DNA of 6,280 nt from Candidatus Coatesiibacteriota bacterium (lineage in GTDB: Bacteria > RBG-13-66-14), in the NCBI GenBank assembly GCA_030631385.1, contig DAOVLG010000114.1, positions 1-6,280 on the forward strand, in the 5' to 3' direction. The first letter of the stretch is position 1, and each line of letters begins with the position of its first letter. The notes under the pieces are model-generated. The model was given only the letters and a program-made list of their open reading frames with translations. It did no database searches and was not told where the DNA came from. Position numbers and translations under genes: made by a program. Of this stretch, positions 1 through 5,199 are shown one piece after another.

Positions 1-49
1 ATTTGATAATCATTTCCCGCGAACGATGCTTTATTTCACCATTGAAAAC

Positions 50-135
50 AGGTAGGAGGGCGGGGTTTCCTAACCCCGCCGCCGCTTTGCGGTTATTATG
101 GCTTTTTCGGCGGGGATTGGATCCCCGCCCTACCT
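50..135. repeat. Cloverleaf-like palindromic repeat (REP/MITE-like)
   Basis: Seen directly: an outer 6-bp stem AGGTAG (50-55) with CTACCT (130-135) encloses three hairpins. These are GGCGGGGTT/AACCCCGCC (59-67 with 72-80, TCCT loop), CCGC/GCGG (82-85 with 89-92, TTT loop) and GGCGGGGAT/ATCCCCGCC (109-117 with 121-129, TGG loop). Both 9-bp stems are perfect. Neither is followed by a T-run on either strand, so an intrinsic terminator is unlikely. The element lies beyond the 3' end of the minus-strand membrane protein gene. It resembles dispersed extragenic palindromes or small non-autonomous elements. A second copy is not present in this window, so repeat status is inferred from the architecture. 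No obvious target-site duplication flanks it. Confidence 0.6.
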
Positions 136-167
136 CTTTACTTTGCGGAGTTCCAGTTGGTCCAGAT

Positions 168-187
168 AAGGGTTGTGATCCCTTTTT
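168..187 (+). terminator. Weak hairpin with T-run
   Basis: AAGGG (168-172) pairs with CCCTT (180-184) over a 7-nt loop, and the T-run extends to 187. On the plus strand this would end transcription entering from the left, outside the window. On the minus strand the hairpin follows the stop of the 206-583 gene but lacks a good T-run. The stem is only 5 bp, so this is tentative. Confidence 0.25.
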
Positions 188-205
188 AATACTCCGGTTG
201 TCCGT

Positions 206-583
206 CTAATATTCAGTCGTCGAATCTCCGATGACCCTTTTCAGGATCAGAATACCGCTGATGATCAGGGCCAGACCGATCCAGCCGGGCATCGAGGTCC
301 AGAAGCCGATCCAGAGCGGCAGCCCTTGAAACGTGCAGCCTAAGAAGCTCGCCAGACCGATCAGCGTCAGGATAGAGCCGGAGATGAAGAACTTGACGGC
401 CCGCTCCTTGGGTGTTTTTTGTTTCTTCTCGATATCGGTCAACCAGTCGGGCGGCGTGATGCCCTGGCGAAGCGCCTCCATCCTCTCCTCGTGGATAAGC
501 TTCTTCCGCCGGAAATCCAGCCAGATGGCGAGCATACCGATGCCGATCCCCATGAAGACCGCCGTGAATCCTACCAAATCCAT
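206..583 (-). CDS. Small three-helix inner-membrane protein (DUF6249-like)
   Basis: A 125-residue protein with hydrophobic stretches at about residues 4-23, 66-85 and 96-115. A basic/acidic cytoplasmic segment (about 24-64) begins with the motif KKLIHEERMEALRQG at 27-41. That 'K-L-x-HEERM-x-A-L-x-x-G' signature after a first helix is typical of small uncharacterised membrane proteins of the DUF6249 kind; the family name is my recollection, not a search result. The ATG at 583 has a Shine-Dalgarno GGGAG about six bases upstream on the minus strand, and the stop is TAG. The gene is divergent from the ECF sigma factor gene. It has its own upstream ECF-type promoter of the same pattern as the one facing the sigma gene, so it is probably part of that regulon. 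The molecular function is unknown; a role in envelope stress is inference from context only. Confidence 0.8.
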   Translation of the reverse strand: MDLVGFTAVFMGIGIGMLAIWLDFRRKKLIHEERMEALRQGITPPDWLTDIEKKQKTPKERAVKFFISGSILTLIGLASFLGCTFQGLPLWIGFWTSMPGWIGLALIISGILILKRVIGDSTTEY

Positions 584-621
584 GTCCGCTCCCGTCCCCG
601 GTGTAGATAACCGTTCACCCC

Positions 622-654
622 CTTAGACACACCCCGCGGAAGAACGGTTTCACC
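622..654 (-). promoter_or_regulatory. ECF-type promoter facing the membrane protein gene
   Basis: Read on the minus strand, GGTGAAACCG (654-645) is followed by 13 bases and TGTGTCTAAG (631-622). This is TGAAAC-N16-GTGTCT, close to known ECF promoters (for example the sigma-W type, TGAAAC about 16 bases from CGTA). Transcription would start near 613-616, giving a leader of about 30 nt before the ATG at 583. The same elements at the same spacing occur on the plus strand before the sigma gene, which is the main support. Confidence 0.6.
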
Positions 655-683
655 TTGACGATATTACCACAGCATCCTAGTAT
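655..683 (+). promoter_or_regulatory. Sigma70-like promoter of the ECF sigma gene
   Basis: TTGACG (655-660), a 17-base spacer and TAGTAT (678-683) form a good vegetative promoter with a predicted start near 690 and a leader of about 68 nt. The same two hexamers at the same spacing precede xseA (2713-2741). A dyad ATCCTA (674-679) / TAGGAT (691-696) straddles the -10 and the start point and could be an operator. This would give the sigma gene basal expression independent of its autoregulated promoter. Confidence 0.5.
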
Positions 684-705
684 TGTTTTGTAGGATAATG
701 ATTTC

Positions 706-735
706 GGTGAAACCGGTCGAGGGTTGCGTGTATCT
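706..735 (+). promoter_or_regulatory. Putative autoregulated ECF promoter of the sigma gene
   Basis: GGTGAAACCG (706-715) is followed by 13 bases and TGTATCTTAC (729-738), i.e. TGAAAC-N16-GTATCT. The -35 block is identical to the minus-strand promoter, and the -10 block matches it at 7 of 10 positions at identical spacing. Predicted start is about 742-743, just ahead of the Shine-Dalgarno GGAAG (744-748) of the sigma gene. Autoregulation is the usual behaviour of ECF sigma factors; here it is inferred from the shared motif. Confidence 0.6.
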
Positions 736-757
736 TACATAATGGAAGTCGCCCTGC

Positions 758-1327
758 ATGGACAGAGATCGAGAACAGGAACTAATCAGGGAGGCGATAG
801 AGGGCGATGAACGGGCATTCGCCGAACTGGTGCACGCGACACAGGACTTGGTATACACATGCTGTCTAAGGGTTTTACGCAATCCCCAACGGGCCGAGGA
901 AGCGGCGAACGAGGCCTACTTACGGGCGTGGCGTGGATTGGCCGGATACCGATTCCAGGCCAGATTCTCCAGTTGGATGTTCCGCATCGCTCACAACGCC
1001 GCGGTGAGGATGGCGACGAAGCGGCGCCTGGATACGGTCTCGACCGATGACGAGGAGCACCCCGGTCTGGCATCGGTGGCCCGGGAGGAGCCGACGGTCG
1101 AGCGGAAGTTGGAAGCCGAAGGCGAACTGGCGATCATCCGCGAGCTTATGAACGAGCTGCCCGAGAATCAGCGCAAGGCTCTCGAGCTCGCTTATCTGGA
1201 GGGGATCGAATACCGGGACGCCGCCGCAGCTCTGGGCTGCCCGGTGGCCACCCTGAAGACCTGGGTTCACCGGGGGAGGAAGAAACTGCGGGAGCTCTAC
1301 ATCGAGCGGATGGGGGAGTCGTACTGA
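758..1327 (+). CDS. ECF-family RNA polymerase sigma factor
   Basis: A 189-residue protein with the standard two-domain ECF layout. The sigma-2 region spans about residues 8-92, with ERAFAELV (18-25), the core-binding helix EEAANEAYLRAWR (47-59), and the -10-recognition segment around FSSWMFRIAHN (70-80). A charged linker (about 92-125) follows. The sigma-4 helix-turn-helix is at about 128-180, with ELPENQRKAL, the GIEYRDAAAALG helix and CPVATLKTWVHRGRKKLREL. Length is normal for the family. The ATG at 758 has GGAAG nine bases upstream. The gene redirects RNA polymerase to a small regulon. Two promoters face it, one vegetative-like and one ECF-like. Immediately downstream lies a membrane coiled-coil protein, the usual place for the anti-sigma factor. 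The stimulus is not evident. ECF subgroup assignment would need a profile search. Confidence 0.95.
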   Translation: MDRDREQELIREAIEGDERAFAELVHATQDLVYTCCLRVLRNPQRAEEAANEAYLRAWRGLAGYRFQARFSSWMFRIAHNAAVRMATKRRLDTVSTDDEEHPGLASVAREEPTVERKLEAEGELAIIRELMNELPENQRKALELAYLEGIEYRDAAAALGCPVATLKTWVHRGRKKLRELYIERMGESY

Positions 1328-1373
1328 GGTTGTCGACAACGCCGATTTGGGTTAAGCTGTGTAAGGAATGACG

Positions 1374-2066
1374 ATGGATTCAGAAGAGCCGAGAGACCTG
1401 ATTGACCGTTGGGCGGCGGGGGAGCTGTCCCCCGACCGGCGGGAGGCCTTTGTCCGGGCCATCCAGAGCGCACAGCGGGCGGTCGAGGGCGTGAAAGAGA
1501 AACTGGAGCGCATTGAAGGGTCGGTTTCTGACCGTGTCGAGGAAGCCGTCGGGAAAGCCTTGTCTGGACTACAAAAGCTGGACGTACCCGGAATCGAAGA
1601 AAGGGTAAGACGGGCCACCGAGAGGGTGGGTGAGAGGCTCGCCGAGGGTCGGGAGAAGCTTAGGCGTAAGCTCAGCCTGCTGGATGAGCTGGACATCGCC
1701 CGGCTGATCGAACAGAGGTTGAAGTCGGCGGTGATGGTCAACGCACCGCGGAATCTGGGAGCCAGCGTTTTAGAAAGCGTGCACAGAGAGGGGCGTCGCA
1801 CGGTTGTTATTCCGCGCATGCGCCGATCTATCCTGCCCAGCGTGCTTACGGGCTTCGGTATCCTGGTGGCCCTCGCGGCGGTCGCTCTTCTGGTTCCTCC
1901 CCTCTTCGGCCTCGATCTCGGTTTGGATCCGGCGAATATCGAGCCGCCCGACTGGTTCAACTGGGCGGCCATCGGCTTTGCCGCGCTTTTCGGCGGCGGG
2001 TTGATGCTGAGAACCCTGCTGCACTTTAAAAGCGATCCGGCGTTTCAGAGTGTAAGGAATAAATAG
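1374..2066 (+). CDS. Putative membrane-anchored anti-sigma factor (coiled-coil, two TM helices)
   Basis: A 230-residue protein starting 46 bases after the sigma gene stop. I prefer ATG 1374 over ATG 1368 because the Shine-Dalgarno AAGGA (1363-1367) is six bases from the former and abuts the latter. The N-terminus DLIDRWAAGELSPDRREAF (8-26) resembles the 'LxxYLDGELSPEE' start of anti-sigma domains, but the zinc-binding His/Cys residues of the ZAS type are absent. Residues about 32-110 are heptad-like, highly charged and almost certainly a long amphipathic helix or coiled coil. Basic residues (141-151) precede helix TM1 (about 153-178). A short loop and TM2 (about 194-213) follow, placing both termini in the cytoplasm. 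Gene order, membrane anchoring and the N-terminal motif support anti-sigma function, but this is inference; I do not recognise a named family. Confidence 0.65.
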   Translation: MDSEEPRDLIDRWAAGELSPDRREAFVRAIQSAQRAVEGVKEKLERIEGSVSDRVEEAVGKALSGLQKLDVPGIEERVRRATERVGERLAEGREKLRRKLSLLDELDIARLIEQRLKSAVMVNAPRNLGASVLESVHREGRRTVVIPRMRRSILPSVLTGFGILVALAAVALLVPPLFGLDLGLDPANIEPPDWFNWAAIGFAALFGGGLMLRTLLHFKSDPAFQSVRNK

Positions 2067-2074
2067 AGGGTGAG

Positions 2075-2329
2075 GTGTGGACGGGGATCTTCTACCCGAC
2101 GGGAATCGCGAGGTCAGCGTTTTTTTCACCGACCTGGGGGGTACGCCGAGCTGACCGAGGTGAGCCGCTTCGGGTGGCTGTTTACGTGGCGTCGGGACCC
2201 GCCGAGGTGCGCACCTTCAACGCCGGTGGCCACACCGCCACCACGGTGATCGGCCGAACCGTCAACCGCGCCGGCAGGGCGATGCGAAGAGCGGTGTACG
2301 GTGCGCTCATGGACGCTGATCTTGGATAG
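2075..2329 (+). CDS. Short unrecognised ORF, possibly frameshifted
   Basis: The frame is open from GTG 2075 to TAG 2329 (84 residues) and ends 19 bases before the terminator, so its 3' half is probably real coding sequence (residues about 32-84, with RVAVYVASGPAEVRTFNAGG). Its N-terminal 30 residues look unnatural. In the overlapping frame, GTG 2077 has a better spaced AGGG (2067-2070) and reads DGDLLPDGNREVSVFFTDLG before stopping at 2152-2154. A one-base deletion in the six-G run (2136-2141) would join that start to the 3' half into one acidic protein of about 84 residues. It may therefore be a frameshifted gene, a sequencing indel or a programmed shift. A faint resemblance of the C-terminus to CinA tails is too weak to name it. 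It is the third gene of the sigma/anti-sigma unit. Confidence 0.4.
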   Translation: MWTGIFYPTGIARSAFFSPTWGVRRADRGEPLRVAVYVASGPAEVRTFNAGGHTATTVIGRTVNRAGRAMRRAVYGALMDADLG

Positions 2330-2348
2330 AACCGCTGGAGACTGGAAT

Positions 2349-2371
2349 CCCCGCTCAGGCGGGGCTTTTTT
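2349..2371 (+). terminator. Intrinsic terminator of the sigma/anti-sigma operon
   Basis: Perfect stem CCCCGC (2349-2354) / GCGGGG (2359-2364) with a TCAG loop, followed by C and six T residues (2366-2371). It lies 19 bases after the stop of the 2075-2329 ORF. Strong GC stem and T-run make this a clear Rho-independent terminator. Confidence 0.88.
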
Positions 2372-2712
2372 ATCGGATCGCTTGCCGGTTTCGGAACAAC
2401 TTATCGGTTTGTGGCATTTTGAAAAAGAACCTTTGAGGTGACTAAAACCAGCGGATTAGTTTTTTACACGAGCGGCGCGTTTGGTGTCTCTATCTAACTC
2501 AAGAGGATTCAATAAAATATGACAAGCGTGAACGTCTCGTGATTCGTCATCGGGAAACAGTTTCCTCGTTGCTGTTCAAAAGACTCACCCTGTTGCCCGC
2601 CACATTGAAAAATCTGATAAGTGCGCTTGCATCTTCTCTTGGTTGCTTGTAAAAGCAAGGGATAAGAGGTTCGGTTGGTACGATAAGGAAAGCTGATCCC
2701 TTTTTTATTGAT
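2372..2712. other. Intergenic spacer without convincing genes
   Basis: About 340 bases, AT-richer than the flanks, with no ORF I would defend on either strand. It contains small dyads: ACTAA/TTAGT followed by T residues (2441-2465), GGAAAC-A-GTTTCC (2553-2565), and a structured stretch at 2641-2706 described separately. I see no tRNA, CRISPR or insertion sequence. Confidence 0.6.
2643..2706 (+). terminator. Hairpin pair with T-run (possible terminator or small-RNA end)
   Basis: TTGCTT-GTAA-AAGCAA (2643-2658) is a perfect 6-bp hairpin with a GNRA-type loop. Overlapping it, AAGGGAT (2657-2663) pairs with ATCCCTT (2696-2702) and runs into a T-stretch ending at 2706. The large loop (about 32 nt) makes it atypical as a simple terminator. 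It could be the 3' end of a small RNA, or insulation just ahead of the xseA promoter. No good upstream promoter was found. Confidence 0.3.
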
Positions 2713-2741
2713 TTGACGGGCTCGGCGGGGTGGGATAGTAT
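2713..2741 (+). promoter_or_regulatory. Sigma70-like promoter of xseA, probably leaderless
   Basis: TTGACG (2713-2718), 17-base spacer, TAGTAT (2736-2741). The expected start, about seven bases after the -10, is the A of the xseA ATG at 2748. No Shine-Dalgarno lies at a usable distance before that ATG; the nearest G-rich run (2727-2734) is 13 or more bases away and lies inside the promoter spacer. The same hexamers and spacing occur at 655-683. Confidence 0.65.
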
Positions 2742-2747
2742 ACAATC

Positions 2748-4184
2748 ATGCTCAACCGGTCCCGAATAGACAGACCCTACGGTGTGGGCGAGCTGACCTC
2801 CCTGATCAAGGGCACCCTTGAGGAATACTACTCCGGGGTCTGGGTGACCGGTGAGCTGACCGATGTGAAGCTGACCCGGAGCGGCCACCTGTACTTCCGC
2901 CTGAAGGACGAAGAGGCCGTTCTGGGGTGCGCCATGTTCCGGCCGCGGCCCCAGCGTTTGGATTTCACCCCCGAGGACGGGCTCGAGGTGCTGGCCCACG
3001 GTGACATCTCCGTCTACCCGCCACGGGGGAACTACCAGCTGATCTGTGATGAGCTTGTCCTTCGGGGGCTCGGCGAGCTCCAGCGGGCCTTCGAGGAGCT
3101 TAAACGCAGGTTGGCCGCCGAGGGGCTGTTCTCCACCGAGCGGAAGAGGCTCCTGCCGAGGCTTCCGCGCCGGGTGGGCGTGGTCACCAGCCGTGACGGG
3201 GCGGCGCTGCGCGACATTCTCCGCGTTCTCGCCCGCCGCCACGCCGGGCTCGACGTCGTTCTCAAACACGCTCCGGTTCAGGGCGAAGGCGCCGGAGAGG
3301 GGCTGGCCCGAGCGGTGGAGGAGCTTGGCGGTTCGGGGCTGGTGGATGTGCTGATCGTCGGTCGGGGCGGCGGTTCCTACGAGGACCTTTTCTGCTTCAA
3401 CGACGAGCGTTTGGCCCGAGCCATCCGTGACTGTCCGGTGCCGGTCATCTCCGCCGTGGGGCACGAGGTGGATGTGACCATCGCCGACCTGGTGGCCGAC
3501 GTCCGGGCGCCGACCCCCAGCACCGCCGCCGAGATGGTGACCGCCGAGCGCGATGAGCTGGGACGGCGGATCGCGCTCAGCAGTACCTCTCTCAGGCGGA
3601 TTGCCGGGGACAGGTTGAAACTCGAGCGTCTGCGGCTGGAACACCTCGGGGGAGGGCTGACGCTCGGAAGGCTCTCCGGCTACCTGAACCTCCGCCGTCA
3701 GCGGGTTGACGGCCTGGGGGATCACCTGCAGCACGCGGCCCGCCTGGGTGTCGAAACCGGACGGAAGAGGCTGGCGCGGGTACGCTTGGCTCTGTCCCGG
3801 GCCCACGCGGTTCCCCGGTTGCGTGAGAGGGTTCTCTCGGGTTACATCCGCCGTCTGGGGCTTTCCGCCGGCGGGGGCGTCAATACCCACCGGGTGAGGC
3901 TGAGCTCCAACGCCGCTAGGTTGGCCGCCCTCAACCCCCGGGAGGTTGTCAAACGGGGCTACGGTCACCTCACCAGGCGCGGGGAGCCGGTTAGTTCCGT
4001 TAAACAGCTAAAACCTTCCGACGAGCTGAAGGTGCTCGTCCACGATGGAACGGCGTTGACCGTGGTCAGGAGGATTGGTGGAGAAGAAACAGACCTTCGA
4101 GGAGGCGATGGAGAGGCTGGAGGCCATCGTCGCCGAGCTCGAGGGCGGGGGATACCCCCTGAACAGACTGATCTCCCTCTTTGA
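2748..4184 (+). CDS. xseA: Exodeoxyribonuclease VII large subunit
   Basis: Catalytic subunit of exonuclease VII, which degrades single-stranded DNA in both directions to oligonucleotides together with XseB. The N-terminal OB fold (about residues 10-105) includes VWVTGELTDVK and SGHLYFRLKDEE. The catalytic core includes VGVVTSRDGAALRD (143-156), GRGGGSYEDLFCFN (205-218), VISAVGHEVDVTIADLVAD (233-251) and RAPTPSTAAE. D156, R206, H239 and D242 line up with the residues I recall as important in the E. coli enzyme (D155, R205, H238, D241). A helical region and the C-terminal LNPREVVKRGYGHL motif follow. The family-like part ends near residue 443. The final 35 residues are an Arg/Gly-rich tail read out of frame through the start of xseB, giving an unusual 107-bp overlap. 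The ATG at 2748 fits the family N-terminus and appears leaderless. Confidence 0.95.
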   Translation: MLNRSRIDRPYGVGELTSLIKGTLEEYYSGVWVTGELTDVKLTRSGHLYFRLKDEEAVLGCAMFRPRPQRLDFTPEDGLEVLAHGDISVYPPRGNYQLICDELVLRGLGELQRAFEELKRRLAAEGLFSTERKRLLPRLPRRVGVVTSRDGAALRDILRVLARRHAGLDVVLKHAPVQGEGAGEGLARAVEELGGSGLVDVLIVGRGGGSYEDLFCFNDERLARAIRDCPVPVISAVGHEVDVTIADLVADVRAPTPSTAAEMVTAERDELGRRIALSSTSLRRIAGDRLKLERLRLEHLGGGLTLGRLSGYLNLRRQRVDGLGDHLQHAARLGVETGRKRLARVRLALSRAHAVPRLRERVLSGYIRRLGLSAGGGVNTHRVRLSSNAARLAALNPREVVKRGYGHLTRRGEPVSSVKQLKPSDELKVLVHDGTALTVVRRIGGEETDLRGGDGEAGGHRRRARGRGIPPEQTDLPL

Positions 4185-4323
4185 GGAGGGGATGGGGCTG
4201 GCCAAGTTCTGCCAGTCGCAGCTTGATGAAACCGATCGCAGGCTGACCGAGCTGGTCCGGGGCGGGGACGGTTCCCTGGAGGAACACCCCCTCGACCTGC
4301 CCGAGGTGGATGGGGCAGTTTAA
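4078..4323 (+). CDS. xseB: Exodeoxyribonuclease VII small subunit
   Basis: An 81-residue helical protein that coats the XseA coiled coil in exonuclease VII. Family features are TFEEAMERLEAIVAELEGGG near the N-terminus, the LFEEGMGLAKFCQSQLDE helix, and DRRLTELV. The acidic C-terminal tail extends slightly beyond the core. GTG 4078 is chosen over TTG 4075 because the perfect Shine-Dalgarno AGGAGG (4068-4073) is four bases from the GTG but only one from the TTG. The first 107 bases overlap the xseA tail in another frame. The last 112 coding bases before the final codons (4201-4312) recur upstream of ispA, so this 3' end may be a recombinant replacement. The stop codon TAA abuts the GTG of the methyltransferase gene, so the two are probably translationally coupled. 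Confidence 0.93.
   Translation: MEKKQTFEEAMERLEAIVAELEGGGYPLNRLISLFEEGMGLAKFCQSQLDETDRRLTELVRGGDGSLEEHPLDLPEVDGAV
4201..4312 (+). repeat. Direct repeat, copy A (3' part of xseB)
   Basis: This stretch matches 5200-5311 with nine mismatches in 112 bases (about 92% by hand alignment) and no gaps. Six differences are synonymous and three change one residue conservatively or modestly (Gly/Asp, Ser/Thr, Glu/Asp). Homology begins sharply at the GCC AAG codons and ends after GTG GAT G. Confidence 0.93.
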
Positions 4324-5076
4324 GTGAACTCAGGGGAATCCACGCTGAACGAGAAACAGCTTGCCCACTACGATCGAGACTACTACGCCTTTCGTAGCAT
4401 CTGGCCGCCCCTGTTCCGGTTTTTTGAGAGGGACTTCCCGAACGGTGATTTCCATCTGCTCGACGTGGGTGGCGGCGCCGGCCGTTTCGCAGATTATCTA
4501 CTTGCCCGGTACCCGGCAAGTTGTGCGACGGTACTCGATATGTCACCCCGGCTCCTCGAGCGCAACCGCCCCGATGTACGCAAATGGCTAATGCTTGGTG
4601 ACGCCATCCGGCTCGATGAGTTGCACTTATCGAGGGATATTGATGTCGTCAGTTTCAATTTTGTCCTCCACCACCTCCTGGCCAGGGACGAGGTTAGTAG
4701 CCGGCGGTTGCGCTGCGGTGTTCTACGTCAGGCGGCTAGGTTGCTCCGGAAAGGCGGGCGGATACTCATCATTGAGCCTCTTTATCACGGAATGTTGCAT
4801 GAGGACCTGCCGTCCATTATGATCTACCGGCTCACGCGTTCCCGATGCCTGGCCCCGCTCGTCAAACGGCTTGGATCCACCACCGCCGGGTGCGGCGTCC
4901 TCTTCCAAAGTAGAAAAAGCTGGCGGCGGATGTTCACAAGAGCCGGCTTGGAGGTTAACGATAGTTACATCTGCGGGGCTTGGGAGATCAACCCCCTGTA
5001 TAAAATTGGTCTAAACATTGCCTCCGTTAGAACCGGTCTCTTCTGGTGCGCACCGGGGAGGTCCGATTGGAGGTGA
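4324..5076 (+). CDS. Class I SAM-dependent methyltransferase, substrate unknown
   Basis: A 250-residue Rossmann-fold methyltransferase. Motif I is HLLDVGGGAGRFADYLL (44-60, the SAM-binding glycine loop). The acidic residue after strand 2 is D72 in VLDMSP, followed by GDAIRL (92-97), the FNFVLHHLL strand (111-119) and LLRKGGRILIIEP (140-152). The C-terminal RKSWRRMFTRAGLEV (197-211) is the common 'W-x-x-x-F-x-x-AGF' element of UbiE/methyltransferase-11/12 type enzymes. The start GTG directly follows the xseB stop, with GGGG eight bases upstream. The gene is not part of the usual xseB-ispA arrangement. It is bracketed by two copies of the xseB 3' end, and sampled G+C is lower than in xseA (27 of 60 at 4621-4680 against 38 of 60 at 3361-3420), pointing to acquisition. 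A terpenoid or quinone substrate is suggested only by the neighbouring ispA. Confidence 0.88.
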   Translation: MNSGESTLNEKQLAHYDRDYYAFRSIWPPLFRFFERDFPNGDFHLLDVGGGAGRFADYLLARYPASCATVLDMSPRLLERNRPDVRKWLMLGDAIRLDELHLSRDIDVVSFNFVLHHLLARDEVSSRRLRCGVLRQAARLLRKGGRILIIEPLYHGMLHEDLPSIMIYRLTRSRCLAPLVKRLGSTTAGCGVLFQSRKSWRRMFTRAGLEVNDSYICGAWEINPLYKIGLNIASVRTGLFWCAPGRSDWR

Positions 5077-5199
5077 TCCGTCCGAGAGGGAGGGCGCTTT
5101 CGAGGGATATGCGGCCTGATTAAAGAAGCTTGAGACTTACCGGAGAGAGGCGAGCCAGGCTCGGTCGGTGTGATTAACTGGATTGGAGTGGTAACCGCG
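5077..5199. other. Spacer between methyltransferase and xseB remnant
   Basis: These 123 bases have no counterpart in xseB and belong to the inserted segment. They contain a short hairpin CGAGC-CAG-GCTCG (5151-5163) and a CCGCGG palindrome (5195-5200) sitting exactly on the edge of the xseB-like sequence. I see no promoter, terminator or recognisable gene. Confidence 0.5.

Noticed and set aside
3..209. Plus-strand ORF through the left-edge repeat
   Set aside because: It is translated through palindromic hairpins and has no coding character.
224..232. Asn in place of the third Asp of the second Asp-rich motif in IspA (protein residue 228) as a sign of inactivity
   Set aside because: DDxxN forms occur among prenyl synthases and every other motif is intact, so loss of function is not supported. 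The coordinates given here are protein residues 224-232, corresponding to bases 5993-6019.
1329..1340. Perfect 12-bp palindrome GTTGTCGACAAC between the sigma and anti-sigma genes
   Set aside because: A 12-bp perfect palindrome is expected about once or twice by chance in a window of this size, and nothing else marks it as an operator.
1352..1972. Ser/Arg-rich minus-strand ORF opposite the anti-sigma candidate
   Set aside because: Low-complexity composition mirrors the charged helical gene on the plus strand; no ribosome site seen.
2666..2700. Resemblance of GGAAAGCTGATCC to the signal recognition particle RNA loop
   Set aside because: The conserved GGAAGCAGCC core and the paired 5' side are absent.
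2547..3968. Long minus-strand ORF (473 residues) opposite xseA
   Set aside because: It is antisense to a clear xseA gene with conserved catalytic motifs; the protein is Pro/Gly/Gln-rich without domain features and runs on into the non-coding spacer. It is a by-product of GC-rich codon use.
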